64,000 nucleotides of DNA from Ailanthus altissimus (taxonomy: Eukaryota; Streptophyta; Magnoliopsida; Sapindales; Simaroubaceae), in NCBI GenBank assembly GCA_946807835.1, contig CAMPEX010000001.1, forward strand, positions 1,689,001-1,753,000, read 5' to 3'. The notes under the pieces are model-generated. The model was not told the DNA's origin. It ran no database searches and worked only from the letters and a program-made list of their open reading frames with translations. The position numbers and the translations under genes are program-made. Below are positions 1 through 13,000 of the stretch, one piece after another; position 1 is the first letter of the stretch; each line of letters starts with the position of its first letter.

Positions 1-290
1 AATATCTTAATTTGAATACATTTTAATTAAAAAGAAATTCATATAAGTAATATTAAAAAGTATTAATGTCATGACCAAACAAGTAAATTAACAAAGACCA
101 ATAAAAAAAGTACAAATAGTTAAGAAATTTATTTGTTTAAAAAATCTATGTAAAATATTTTGTGCCAAAACAATAACCCGATGCTCCACCGTTGGCCTCT
201 ATTGTGACGGCGCGTGGGTACACCAACCATACTAGTGATATAAGAATCAATCATTTATCTGAATATTCAGTTGTCGTCATATTATTTTTC
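1..290. other. AT-rich flank, no gene seen
   Basis: AT-rich DNA without a usable reading frame or recognisable repeat, apart from a short GC-richer patch near 178-235. I see nothing that supports a gene here. Confidence 0.5.
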
Positions 291-752
291 CATTATTATT
301 GTGGTTGAAGATTTTGTTTCATCAATGATCACTGCATTTTTTGTAACAAAGTTTTATATATTTTTTTTTTTCGTAATTTTTAAACACATTAATTACTTAA
401 GTATTTTTTAATTCATTTATATTAATTAAAAATACTTTTAGATTAAATTAAATTAATAACTGAATTAGTTAAAATAAAAAATTAAATTTGTATCTATAAT
501 TTAAAACATAAATTAAATTTGTATTAAATTTCTTTTTTCATTATTATTGTGGTTGAAGGTTTTGTTTCATCAATGACAACTGCTTTTTCGGTAACAAAGT
601 TTTAGCTTTTTTTTTATTTTTTCGTAATTTTTAAACACATTAATTACTTGAGTATTTTTTTAATTCATTTATATTAATTAAAAAAATACTTTTAGATTAA
701 ATTAAATTAATTACTAAATTAGTTAAAATGAAAAATTAAATTTGTATCTATA
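291..752. repeat. 248-bp tandem duplication
   Basis: A segment starting cattattattgtggttgaag at 291 recurs at 539. About 210 bp of each copy align almost base for base, including the atcaatga and gtaacaaagtttt blocks and the tail attaaatttgtatctataa. Copy 1 is about 291-499 and copy 2 about 539-752. About 40 AT-rich bases lie between them. No coding potential is seen. Confidence 0.85.
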
Positions 753-1149
753 ACAAGAGTAATATGGGAAATTTATATTTTAGGATGGAAAAATGAGAAT
801 TCCTCACCTTTGAGTTAAGAATTTCAATTCCTCAAAGTAAAAGACATGATATGGTGGGAAAAGTCTATGCCCCTCTAAAGAATGAAACAAATAAAAGAGG
901 GAGAAAAATAAATTATTCTCAACAAGAGAAATGGAAGTTCTTGTCAGAGCAATAACACAATCAATTCCAGCATATTCAATAAACCACTTTAAGCTTCTTA
1001 GTGCTCTTATAAAAGAATAAGTTTTGTTGCAGTAAAAAGAAGGGAGGTCTATGATTTCGGAACTTCTTTTTATTTAATAAAGCTATGCCTGTAAAAAAAA
1101 ATGATGGTGAATTATCTAAAATCTAAAATCCTTAAAGGCCTATATTTTG
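753..1149. other. AT-rich flank, no gene seen
   Basis: Unique-looking AT-rich sequence with stops in all frames. The downstream (LRR) part of the NLR pseudogene could once have lain on this side, but I could not recognise leucine-rich repeats on the minus strand. Confidence 0.4.
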
Positions 1150-1396
1150 CTAACTCCTCCCTTTTGCGAACAAAGGTATATGCTTCTGTCTCATTCATTT
1201 GGAAGAGCATGATTGGGGGATGGCAGATTATTTTTTGGGGTGTGCAGTTGAGGTGTGTAAATCAAGAATGCAATAATTAATATAATGATGATTACGATGT
1301 AACTCCTCCCTTTTGCACACAAAGGTATATTCTTCTGTCTCGTTCATTTGGAAGAACATGATTGGGGATGGTAGATTATTTTTTGGGGTGTGCAGT
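1150..1396. repeat. 150-bp tandem duplication, second copy split by hAT insertion
   Basis: The block beginning taactcctcccttttgc at 1150 recurs at 1300 with about 90% identity over roughly 100 bp. Copy 1 continues past tgtgcagt into tgaggtgtgtaaatc. Copy 2 breaks off exactly at tgtgcagt (1389-1396), and its continuation (tgttgtgtgtaaatcgag) is found at 4153, after the hAT element. The duplication is therefore older than the hAT insertion. Confidence 0.85.
1389..1396. repeat. hAT target-site duplication, left
   Basis: tgtgcagt directly before the left TIR; the identical octamer follows the right TIR at 4145-4152. The flanking tandem copy at 1150 shows the uninterrupted form. Confidence 0.88.
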
Positions 1397-4144
1397 TAGG
1401 GATGACAAAAAAATTCGTAAATCTGCAAATTCGTTAAAATCTGTCTGTATTGGGAAGTATTTGGTAAGGCTTAAAGCGGGTTTGGTACGAGTTTGATATT
1501 TAAAATTAAAATTTGCAATGAATTTAGTACGGGTATGGTTTTAGTGAAAAATCCGCGGATACCCGCAACGGATATCCGCACATACTACATTTAAAAAAAA
1601 TATAAAATATAAAATATAAATTGATTATTTTTGTATTTTTTTTATCTCACATCAAAAAATCTACATTTTATTTGACATTGCTCATACCATTAAATATAAA
1701 TAAATAAAATTAGTTCAAAGGAACTAATGATTGTAATTGAAATTAAAAATAAAATTATAGCATTTAACATAATTGAAATTGGAATTAAAATATTTAATAT
1801 TTAGCGTAATTGAAATTGAATTTAGAATTATAACATTTAACGTAATTAAAATTGAAATTGTAATTGTAATTAGAATTAAATATTTAACACAATTGAAATT
1901 GGAAATGAAATTTGATTTAGAATCATAACATTTAATGTAATTGAAATTGAAATTGGATTTGAAATTATAATATTTAACACAAGAATTATAATATTTAATG
2001 TAAATAAAATTAGAATTAAAATTGAAATTAAAATATTTAACATAATTAAAATTGGATTTAAAATTATAATATTTAACTATCGAAATTGAAATTATAATTA
2101 TAACAATTTAATGTAATTAAAATTAAAATTTGATTTAAAAGTTATGATATTTAACGTAATTGAAATCAAAATTGGAATAAGAATTATAATATTTAACATA
2201 ATTGATATCAAAATTATAATTATAATTATAACATTAACGTAATTGAAATCGAAATTGGATTTGGAGTTATAATATGTAACGTAATTGAAATCAAAATTAG
2301 GTTTAAAATTATAATATTTAACGTAATTGAAATCGAAATTGGATTTAAAATTATGACATTTAACGTAATTGAAATCAAAATTGGAATAAGAATTATCATA
2401 TTTAATATAATTGATATTATAATTATAATTATAATTATAACATTAACGTAATTGAAATCGAAATTGGATTTGGAGTTATAATATGTAACGTAATTGAAAT
2501 CGAAATTGGATTTAAAATTATGACATTTAACGTAATTGAAATTAAAATTGGAATAAGAATTATAATATTTAACATAATTGATATCAAAATTATAATTATA
2601 ACATTAACGTAATAGAAATTAAAATTAGATTTGGAGTTATAATATGTAACGTAATTGAAATCGAAATTAGTTTGGAATTATAACATTTAACGTAATTGAA
2701 ATCGAAATTGAATTTAAAATTATGACATTTAACGTAATTAAAATCAAAATTGGAATAAAAATTATAATATTTAACGTAATTGATATCAAAATTAAAATTA
2801 TAATTATAATATTAACGTAATTGAAATCGAAATTGGATTTGGAGTTATAATATGTAACGTAATTGAAATCGAAATTAGATTTAGAATTATAATATTTAAC
2901 GTAATTGAAATCGAAATTGAATTTAAAATTATAACATTTAACGTAATTGAAATTAAAATTGGAATAAGAATTATAATATTTAACATAATTGATATCAAAA
3001 TTATAATTATAACATTAACGTAATTGAAATTAAAATTAGATTTGGAGTTATAATATGTAACGTAATTGAAATCGAAATTAGTTTGGAATTATAACATTTA
3101 ACGTAATTGAAATCGAAATTTGATTTAGAGTTATGATATTTAACGTAATTGAAATCAAAATTGGAATAAGAATTATAATATTTAACATAATTGATATCAA
3201 AATTATAATTATAATTATAATATTAACGTAATTGAAATCGAAATTGGATTTGGAGTTATAATATGTAACGTAATTGAAATCGAAATTAGATTTAGAATTA
3301 TAATATTTAACGTAATTGAAATCGAAATTGAATTTAAAATTATGACATTTAACATAATTGAAATTAAAATTGGAATAAGAATTATAATATTTAACATAAT
3401 TGATATCAAAATAATAATTATAACATTAACATAATTGAAATTAAAATTAGATTTGGAGTTATAATATGTAACGTAATTGAAATCGAAATTAGTTTGGAAT
3501 TATAACATTTAACGTAATTGAAATCGAAATTGAATTTAAAATTATGATATTTAACGTAATTAAAATTAAAATTGGAATAAGAATTATAATATTTAACATA
3601 ATTGATATCAAAATTAAAATTATAATTATAATATTAACGTAATTGAAATCAAAATTGGATTTGGAGTTATAAATTATAATATGTAACGTAATTAAAATCG
3701 AAATTAGATTTGGAATTAAAATATTTAACATAATTAAAATAAAAATATTTAACGTAATTAAAATTATAACATTTATCGTAATTAAAATCGAGATTAGATT
3801 TGAAATTATAACATTTAATTTAATTAAAATTAAAATTGAAGTTAAAATTATAATATTTAATGTAAATAAAATTGGAAATATAATTAATATTATTTTAATT
3901 GCTATAATTAAAAATATTTAATTAAATTAATATTATTATTTTATTATATTAATTCAAAACCCGCTTAAAATCCGCGGATAACCCGTTGCGGGTTTGGTAA
4001 TAGGTACAAACCCGCAAGTGCGGGTTTGGTAACGGTACTCCAAACCTGCAACGGATTTGGGAAGGATATGGTATTTCATTTTGTAAGCGGATATGGATAT
4101 GGTATTAGAGGTATCCGTTCCAAACCCGCCCGCTGCCATCCCTA
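1397..4144. mobile_element. Non-autonomous hAT-type DNA transposon
   Basis: The 2748-bp element has 8-bp terminal inverted repeats, tagggatg at 1397-1404 and catcccta at 4137-4144. It is flanked by a perfect 8-bp target duplication, tgtgcagt (1389-1396 and 4145-4152). TIRs of this form with an 8-bp TSD are the signature of the hAT superfamily. The subterminal 100-200 bp at both ends are rich in related motifs (ccgcggat, acccgcaacggat, gcgggtttggta) in opposite orientation. No transposase reading frame exists; the inside is mostly a minisatellite (about 1720-3895). Mobilisation would have needed a transposase from elsewhere. Short ORFs inside are translations of the repeat. Confidence 0.88.
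1720..3895. repeat. Minisatellite with 411-bp higher-order repeat inside the hAT element
   Basis: About 2.2 kb of a degenerate unit near 42 bp, typified by atttaacgtaattgaaatcg followed by aaattggatttaaaattata. A variant unit carrying ggagttataatatgtaac recurs at 2263, 2472, 2633, 2841, 3044, 3252, 3455 and 3663. From 2633 on, spacing alternates 208 and 203 bp, so the true period is 411 bp (2633, 3044, 3455; and 2841, 3252, 3663). The left part (1720-2260) is more degenerate. Long open minus-strand frames here are repeat translations (Ile/Ser/Asn-rich) and not genes. Confidence 0.9.
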
Positions 4145-4152
4145 TGTGCAGT

Positions 4153-5100
4153 TGTTGTGTGTAAATCGAGAATAATTAGGATGTCGATCTAATAAGGAAT
4201 AATATTTATCCTTTTTAAATATTAAAATTATTTTTATTTAGATAAAAAATTAAATAAAATTATGCTGCTATAAATTAAAATTAAAAAAATTTTAAATACT
4301 AATATAAAGTTTGCAAGTTTGAATCACTAAATTGAAAAATTCAAGGATTACAATTTATTCCTCGTTACTTTACTTAAACCAATAAATTTCAAATTGAAAT
4401 ATTGATCAAAATACTAAAAATTTTACTATTATTTTTTGATGATTAAGTGAATATATCTCATTCAATCAATTATTAATAATTAAATTGAAATAAGAATTAT
4501 TAAGAACATATTTTATAGATCATGCATGTTATATGCGTATATTCTTATTTCTTATAAAACTTATAACTACTACAATACGGTCATACATCAATTTACTATA
4601 AGTTGAGCATATAAATTTCTTTCGAAGTTTATTTATGAGTTACTAAATTCATTTAATTATTGGCCAGGTAAAAAGATAGCGTTAAGCACAAGCAAATGAA
4701 ATATTTCATAATTGAGGTCATAAGATAAAAGAAAAAATTAAATTTTATTACATAACGAGTTCAAGAAGTAATCCTAGATAAAAGAGATTAGGTCATGATA
4801 ATAAAAAGAGTTTTAGAACAAAAAAAATTTGACATAATGAAAAAGATCAATCTGTAGAAGTTACAAAAACAAAGAAAAGAAATAATGCCTTGTTTTACAT
4901 GTCTAATATTCTTCTTTGATGCAGAAGTCCTTTGTTCAATCTCTTGATTTTGATCTAAACTAATAAATGATAATGTTTAATATTGTGCTCTTTGTTGCTC
5001 AACTTATTTTTGGCTAATAAGTGGTTAATTTTATAGGTTTGATGCACTGAATTAGGAAAACATTGCCTCTAAGTAAGTTAAAATTTGTTGAATGTTTGAC
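4153..5100. other. Flank between hAT and copia D, no gene seen
   Basis: It begins with the displaced tail of the split tandem copy (to about 4185). The rest is AT-rich DNA with scattered stops. On the minus strand this should be the continuation of the NLR gene beyond the D insertion, but I cannot recognise NB-ARC or LRR sequence, so it may be intron, 3' region or decayed beyond recognition. Confidence 0.4.
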
Positions 5101-5273
5101 ATACTTGTAAGAAAATTTTATAAAATATAAAGAAAAATAGATCGTACTTTCAGCCACTATTGTTCAAGTAAAACGAATAACTTAGGACCTTTATCCTATT
5201 CCTATTAAGAGCTTTTTAGTGATAGATTTTACACATAAAATTTTTATCTTATCTTTTTTGGCTAGGATAAAGA

Positions 5274-7458
5274 TGTTAGGGTCAGTGCTTACGTGTCATC
5301 TCTGAATACATATATACTTGTGTATTTATACAAGTGTACATTCTCATTAAATCGTTAATATCTATTAATATGGTACTATACAATATTACATTACAAACAT
5401 TGTATGATGTGAAGAAGTTCAGATCAGATCTAAAAGAGTTTAGATAAGGGCTCACAGTTGGTCATGCTAAGAGATATAAAAGCTAAATATTAGCACAACT
5501 AAATGTTAGCTAGTTATAATACTCAACAAAGATCCAAGAGTTGGAGTCTTGTCTGTAATAGGACATAGACATGGGAATATACTAGTAACTGCATAGTTGC
5601 AAGAGTTGTAATCGGGTGCTAGAAAATATCGGTTGCATAAGTATATTCTCAAATAATTGTCCCTAATCTATTTTTACTGATGCGGGTTTGTCAGTGAATA
5701 CTTTTAATATAGATCAGCATATGTCGTGTCTATAGGGTATAGATGGTCGTTCTTAGCCAACTATGAGTTTAGAGCTCGTATTGACGTATGGGTATCCAGT
5801 TAGGACTGGATATGGGACAGACTCACTAGGGCCTCCGATAGACACCCTATGTAAGCCGTCAACGGTGGGTCCTCTCGAGTTGAGTAGTATACGTGGTTCT
5901 TTGACTTAAGTGCCACGGTTGGCTTGTAAGTGATCCACCATACTTTGGTTCCACGCATGTCACAGACCTTTTATGGTGTGACCGCTGGGTATGGTTCGAT
6001 GCTTATGGAGTCCGATGTGTACAGATATAAGATCCGTCAACTCGCATAGAGGGTTAGATATCCAGATGCTTAGAGACTGTATCTCAGAAAGTTTGTGGCC
6101 ACAAGCATTAATCCCGAAAAAGAGTTCCGCGAGGGTGGAACAATATGCAAAAAAGAAGTTTGCACATATTATTCAGTGAGATACAAGTCTGGGGATAAGA
6201 TATGAATGAGTACATGGGGATTTGACGGTGATAATCTATATCCCCAGCATATCTAGGATATCTGATAGAATGACTATACGTATGTATTGTAATCTCAACT
6301 TGCATGGTTCAACGTACTGATTGTATATCCGTGACGTGTGCGTAGGGCAATATTTACGGACTTATGGAATAGTTTCATTTAACGAATCGGGCGTGGACCT
6401 AGGGAGTCTCACGATATGGAGTGTAATCGTTGTGCACTAGGGCAGCGTGCCAAATTAAATTGTTTAATCCCGCAATATTCAGCACTACCATGGTAATGCG
6501 TTCATATTTGTATTTAAGTGTTAAATACAATAATTAGTCAATAATTATTATTTACTAATTGTATAATGACACGTGGCGCATTGTGGACCCTCGGTTGAGT
6601 TTATCAAAGTGTAGAATTTGGTAAAACCCACTAAGGTAGACTTGGTAACTATTTATGAGGGTAAAATGGCCATTTTACACATTAATTATTTAATTTTTAA
6701 ATAATTAAAATATCTCATTATAATATATTATTGTAATATATATTATTATTATATTATATAATGGGTGATAGTTGTCACCCATTATTATTTTTATATTATT
6801 ATTTATATTATATAACAATTTTATCACCCATTATTATTTTTATATTATTATTTATATTATATAACAATTTATCATTATTTTAATATATATATGAGATAGT
6901 GTGTGAAAGGGTATAAGTGAGTGTGTGTTTACGAGAAAGGGAAAGAAAATTGAATTGTTTCAATTTCCTTAAGGCACCAAGAGAATAAGAAGAAGATGAA
7001 GAAAAAAAGGAAAAGAAGAAAAATAAAATTGTTTCATTTTTCTCTTTGGTTCAAAAGAAAAAATTATGAATTGCTTCAATCTCTATTTTTTATTCTTTTA
7101 GAGAAAATGAAGAATACACACAACCGACTATTTTAGAGGTTTAAGAGTTAAACCTAATGCTGGCTACGAGGTTGTTATTCTAACTTGCCAAGTCCACCGA
7201 GTTGGTGACTAGAACTGGCAACAAAATGGTCTCCATACGGACTCCGAGGATATACGTATATAACTTTACATGTTCAAGTGATTTTTCAACCCTTGTAATA
7301 TATTAATATGATTAATATATTAATATGATTAATATATTAATTATTGTGTTTATTGTATGTTTTTATGCTTCCACGGCATTAAATATATATATGATATATA
7401 TTTTAAGCAATAAACACAATTGCACATACATACACCCACGTATATTAAATCCCCGAAA
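5274..7458 (+). mobile_element. Solo LTR A of the long-LTR copia family
   Basis: A 2185-bp LTR beginning tgttagggtcagtgcttacg and ending ccccgaaa, where the usual terminal CA has become AA. The 5-bp TSD aaaga lies at 5269-5273 and 7459-7463. There is no internal domain, so it is a solo LTR formed by LTR-LTR recombination. It is closely related in opposite orientation to solo LTR C (11586-13661). It contains a 49-bp tandem duplication (6775-6872) and a purine-rich stretch (about 6940-7020). Short ORFs inside show no homology I recognise. Confidence 0.87.
6775..6872. repeat. 49-bp tandem duplication inside solo LTR A
   Basis: tcacccattattatttttat and the following AT-rich bases occur at 6775 and again at 6824. 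The two copies are nearly perfect. Confidence 0.85.
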
Positions 7459-7679
7459 AAAGACCCTTAGTTTTTTTATATATCCTTTAGCACTTTCTCC
7501 CATTAAGAAAGTAGGCAGTTATAGAATAACAAATATCCCACCGATTTTTCACGTTCACTATCTGATATTGGCAGTTACCATATCATCCACTAAAAAATTT
7601 TAATTATTAAAATTTAAATTTCTAACCATTTGTACATATAGACCAATATTATGTGAGATAATATCTAATATTCTCTCAT

Positions 7680-10026
7680 TTGGTTCACATATCAAAAGTA
7701 TAACCTTAGGGTAATTAATTTGTTATGGTCATAAAAGTATGGTAACTCTTTATATATAGCCATCTATAGTGAAATTTTTATTTATCCAAAAAGAAAACTT
7801 CAATGCATGAATTATGGGGGTTATGTGTTTAATAGTTGCACATTTTCTTCTATTTATCACATGTATGAAAAATTCTAAATGAGTATCATTACTTTATGAA
7901 TAAACTTTCTATAAGTCATCCGAGTCCTCTTAATAATCTTAATGAATTAAAACTTACAAACATTTCAATTATTAAATTGATTTAAATAAGTACGTACTTA
8001 TAAAATTAGAGAATGAAAATAGCACTAAAGATAAGTTTCAATTAAAAATCCCATGCTATCCACATGATCTTTGTATAATTTAATTAGCAATCCTTTAGTC
8101 ATAGGATCTACTATATTGAGTGCAATCTTTATATGATCAGTAACCACTTCTTATCTTTTGATATGATCTCTAACAATCAAAAACTTTATATCGATATGTT
8201 TGTTGTTACTTTTACCTTTTTTTTTTAATTCTTTGGCCTTGTTATAGAATTAACAACCTATAGGCTAAAATAAAGTTTCTTAACCACAATGCCTGTGATG
8301 AAGCATCATAACAACCAATGAATTTTTCCTGCATAGTAGGCAAAGCAATTATCATCTCCTTGGAACTTCTCTAAGATATATCACCTATAGTAAGAAGGAA
8401 AATATATCTTAAAGTAAACTTTTTTGTGTCTGAATATCTAGCAAAATTCGAGTCTAAATATTAAATTGCCTCAAGATGATCGCTATGCTAGTATATAATT
8501 CTAAAGTCCTTGGTTCCTTAAAAATACCTCATCACTCTTTTGGAAGCCTTCCAATGTTCCATAACAAGATTATTTTGATATCTTCCTAATACACCAACTG
8601 TTAATGCAATGCCAGGTTTAGTGTTGGCTTATGCATGTATTAGGCTACATATAGCAAAAGCATAAAGCATTTTCTTTATTTGTTCTCATTCTAAGTCATT
8701 TATGGACATTGATTCTTATTGTACATATCCCCTTTCACAGTAGGTGCATAATAGGAATGCAATCTTTCATTCTAAATTTCTCTAAAAACTTTTTAATGTA
8801 GGCTTTTTAAGAAAACTCTAATATCTTGTTAGATCTATCTCTGTGAATTTCTATGCCAATGATATAAGGAGCTTTACCCATATCCTTTATTTGAAAGTTT
8901 TGTTTAAGATAACTTTTATATCATGTAACAAACCTGAGTCACTACTTACAAGCAAAATGTCATCCACATATAAGAATAGAAAAATGTACTTGCTCCTACT
9001 GATATTAAATATACACATTGATCAATGATATTTTTTTGCAAATTCATACAAAATAGCAACATCATGAAGCTTCAAAAATCATTGAAGAGAAGTCTATTTT
9101 AGCCCATATATAGATTTCTTTAATTTGCATACAAGTTGACTCTTTTTCATTTTCATTGAATCCTTCAGACTGGTTCATTTATACCTTTTCCTCAAGGTCC
9201 CTTTTTAAGAATGTACACCAATTGGCGCAACTCAGAATCAAAATGAGCTATTAAAATCATAATATTCTAAATATATCTTTCTTAAAGCCTAGAGAAAATG
9301 TTTCATGGTAATCATTGCATTCTGTTTTAGTAAAACTTTTAGCTACAAGTTTAACTTTATATTGTTCTATGTTGTCAATTACAAATTTGATTTTATAAAC
9401 CCATTTACAACCAATGGTTGTATGACCAGTTGACAAATCAATAAGTTTCCAAACTTGATTTTTAGCATAGATTTCATCACTTCTTTCATAGCACAATACC
9501 AAAACATATAATTCTCTCTATTTAAGGCTTATGAAAACGAGTTTCGATCATTATTAAGTCTAACATTAGAGTCAAAATCTTGAAGATATATAACATAATC
9601 ACTAGAAATTTATAGTCTCCTTGTTCTTGAAGATCTTCTCAAATCTACTATCTCGTTCTTATTTAGTAGAGTTTTTGTTATAGGCTCTTTATAAGTTTCA
9701 TTAAATGTGTGTTGAATCGATTTCTCCTTAATAGATTCCAAAATATTTTTTTAGAAAGAAATTATTGTATCATTTTGAAAAGGTGATTTACAATTTTCCA
9801 TTCTTTCATAAAATTCAATATTTTTAAAATATTCACTCCCACTCACTTTATAATTCTATAAAAATTTATATTTCTAACTTCTACTATAGAGTATAAAGGA
9901 TAATTAAACATATACCCTTGGAGTTTATGGAGCCTATGAAAAAATCGCTAATTGTTATTAGGTTTAACTTCTTTAATTGAGCATTGTAAATCCTCACTTC
10001 AACTGGACATCCCTAAATTAGTAGAT
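7680..10026 (-). pseudogene. Copia D pol, RT and RNase H part (degenerate)
   Basis: Minus-strand remains of the copia reverse transcriptase. The clearest stretch (9257-9502) reads from an NQVWKLIDL start through the GCKWVYKIKF motif to LVAKSFT, the N-terminal RT block of copia. The catalytic YVDD motif can be read at about 8949-8975 (LYVDDILLV on the minus strand). Further down come fragments of the YI-GIEI and MYA blocks, all in changing frames with stops. It would copy the element RNA in virus-like particles if intact. Copia B cuts its upstream end at 10027. A polypurine stretch (agagaa on the minus strand) precedes the 3' LTR at 7671. Confidence 0.8.
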
Positions 10027-10031
10027 GTTCT

Positions 10032-13000
10032 CATTGGGATCTGTGCTTACGTGTTATCCCTTTTATGTATAAATATTTATTTTATATTTATACTAATATC
10101 ATTTCATTAAATTGCTAATTATATTTTATATATGATAAGATGCTTGTAATATTTCAGACATTATATGATTTAAAAGAGTTCAAATATGGTCTAAAAGAGT
10201 TTAGATCAGTGCTAAAAATTGGTAACGCTGAAAGTTATAAATACTAAATGTTAGTACTGATAAGAGTTACCAGGTTATAAGAGTTAGTAAAATCTAAAAA
10301 TTAGCAAAACCTAAGAATATATTAGTAATGATATAGTCGTAAGAAGTTGCAAATGGTCCTAGGAAATGTCATTATGCAAGTATATTCTTAAACATTGTAT
10401 TCCTGATCTATCTTAACTAATGCAGGTCTATTAGTAAAGGCCTTATTAAATATAAATCATTGTATGTCTATATCTGGATGGTCCATATGGTTAGTCTTAG
10501 TAGACCATGAGTTTAGTGAAAGCTCGTATAGATATACATGTATTCAGTTGAGACTGAGTACAGAACAGACTCATGAGAATCTCCAATAAACATCTTATAT
10601 AGCTATTAATAAAGGGTCTTCTTGAGTTGAGTAGTATTCATGGTCCTTAGACCTAAGCATCACGATGGGCTTGTGAGTGATCCACCATACTTTAGTTTCA
10701 CACATGTCAGAAACCTTTTATGGTTTGATTGCTGGGTGTCATTGGGTATAGTTCAATGCTCATGGAGTCCGGTGTACATAGATATAGAATCTATAAGCTC
10801 AAGTAATATACCCTGATGCTCCAAGATTATGTTTCAGAAAGTCTTATGGCTATAAGGAGTTATACTCGGGAAAGGAGTTTTATCCTCAGAATAAATAATA
10901 TCGTAAAAGTGTTTGCAAATATTATTTATTGATATACAAATCTAGAGATAAGTTTACGATCGAGCATATGGAGACGTGAAAGTGTTGATTTATATCTCTG
11001 CTTTCTCAAGATATATATGATGGAGGGATTATACAAAAATGTTATAATCTCAACTTGTATGGTCTAATGCGTCGTTTTATAAGATCCATAACATATGTGT
11101 AGGACAATGTTCATAGACGTATGAACAAGTTTCATATGACAAATTGGGTGTGAACCTAGAGAGTCTCACAATATAAAGTGTACTTATTGTGCATAGGGGC
11201 AGTATATTGGATTAAACAGTTTGGTCCAAGAAATTTCAACAAACCAAAAATATGTTTCAGGGGTTCCTCAAGATGTATATTTGTCAAGACTTAAATATTA
11301 AGTACATCACATAATTGATTGATAAGAGCTGTTAACTAATAGGATGTTGACAAAGGAACAATATTGTGCATAAATTATTTTTACCTTGAAATTATCGATT
11401 TACCTTGTTAGTAAAAATAAGTGAGAAAGGTAATTATTCAAAAATAATTTTTGAATAATTAATATAAAATTTATTTTTCATTATTATTGCAAAGGGATAA
11501 ATACCAATTATGACAAAAATATAATTTACCTAATGAGATACCTTGATGTTGGCCATTAATTACTTAAAACAATTAAAGATATTCCTGTCGACGGATCTAA
11601 GGCACGTAGGTGTATACATGTGCAATTGTGTCTATTGTCTAATGCAGCAAAAACATATAAATTTTGCAATAAACACAATAAATAAATATAATAATCATAT
11701 TAATATATTAATAGGTTAGAGAAATCACCATAACGTGTAACGTTATACACGTATTTTTCTTGGAGTCCGTATGAAGACCAACTTGTGTGCAGTTCTAGTC
11801 ACTAACACTGTGGGCTTGGTGAGCTAGAATAGTAGTTCTATATTCAGCTTGGGATTAAATCTTAATCCCCAAAATGGCCGAGAGTGAATTTTTATCATTT
11901 TCTTTAAAAGGATAAGAAATTGAGAGTTTGGAAGCATAGAGCAAAATGAAACAATTTCATTTTGCCTCATCTTTTTTTTTTTCTTTTTCTCTTCTTATTT
12001 TTCTTTCTTTCTTCCTTCTCTTTCTCTCAATTTCTTCTCTTCTTCTCCCTCGGCCGAATTGGCCAAATTGCTTCCCCTTCTCTTCCTCTTTCTTTTTCTT
12101 TATATATATATAAAATATAATATAATATAAAATATAATATAATATAAATAATAATATAATAATATAATAATATATATTTATATATAATTATATATGTATA
12201 AAAAAGAAAGGTATTTGATTATTTAACTATTAAATAATCAAACTGAGAAATGATCATTTTGTCCCTCATAAATAGTTACCAAGTTCACCCCCTAGTGGGT
12301 CTCACCAAATCCCATACTCGAGTAAACTTAACTGAGGGTCCACAATATGCTACGTGTCATTATACAATTAGTAAATAACAATTATTGACTAATTGTTATA
12401 TTTAACACTTAAATACAAACACGCACGCATTCTCGTGGTAATGCTGAATATTACTGGATTAAACAATTTAATCTGGTATGCTGCCCTAGTGCACAACGCG
12501 TACACTCTATATCGTGGGACTCCCTAGGTTCTACGCCCGATTCGTCGAATGAAACTATTCCATGAGTCTGTGAGTAATGCCCTATGCACATGTCACGGAT
12601 ATACAAATCAGCGCGTTGAACCATGCAAGTTGAAGTTACAACGCATACGTATAGTCCTTCCGTCATGATATCCTGGATGTGCAGGGATATAGATTGTCAT
12701 CGTCAAATCCCCAGTGCTCATCTATGTCATATCTCCAGACTTGTATCTCATTGAATAATATGCGCAAACTCTTTTGCCATATTGTTCTACCTTGACGGAA
12801 CTCTTTTCTGGGATTGATACTTGTGGCCACAAGATTTTCTGAGATACAGTCTCGAAGCATCTGGATATCAAACTCCTTATAAGAGCTAACAGATCCCATA
12901 TCTGTACGTACCGAACTCCATAAGCATTAGACCATACCCAGCGACACGCAGAGGTTACACCATGAAAGGTCTATGACATACATGAAACCAAAGAATGGTG

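Larger units (their letters stand above)
5106..7670 (-). repeat. 3' LTR of copia D (interrupted by solo LTR A)
   Basis: 5106-5273 and 7464-7670 align in order with the 5' LTR at 43130-43513. Shared blocks include tcctattcctatt, the ggctaggataa / ggttaggataag pair, cactttctcc, and gataatatctaa at the LTR start. Solo LTR A with TSD aaaga separates the halves. The LTR start reads TATTAG instead of TGTTAG. Confidence 0.85.

Noticed and set aside
2804..3731. Minus-strand open frames of 64-80 codons at 2804, 3215 and 3489 with Ile/Leu/Ser-rich products
   Set aside because: They are translations of the minisatellite; two are 411 bp apart and nearly identical because the repeat is. No start context or domain.
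1720..3895. Regularly spaced repeats resembling a CRISPR array
   Set aside because: Units are degenerate, contiguous and without unique spacers; the element is a plant hAT with a TSD. It is a minisatellite.
5991..6305. Overlapping plus and minus frames of 62-65 codons
   Set aside because: Inside solo LTR A; not conserved in the related LTR C.
12451..12899. Two minus-strand frames (71 and 78 codons)
   Set aside because: They lie inside solo LTR C; the equivalent parts of A, L1, L2 and K are closed. Not genes.
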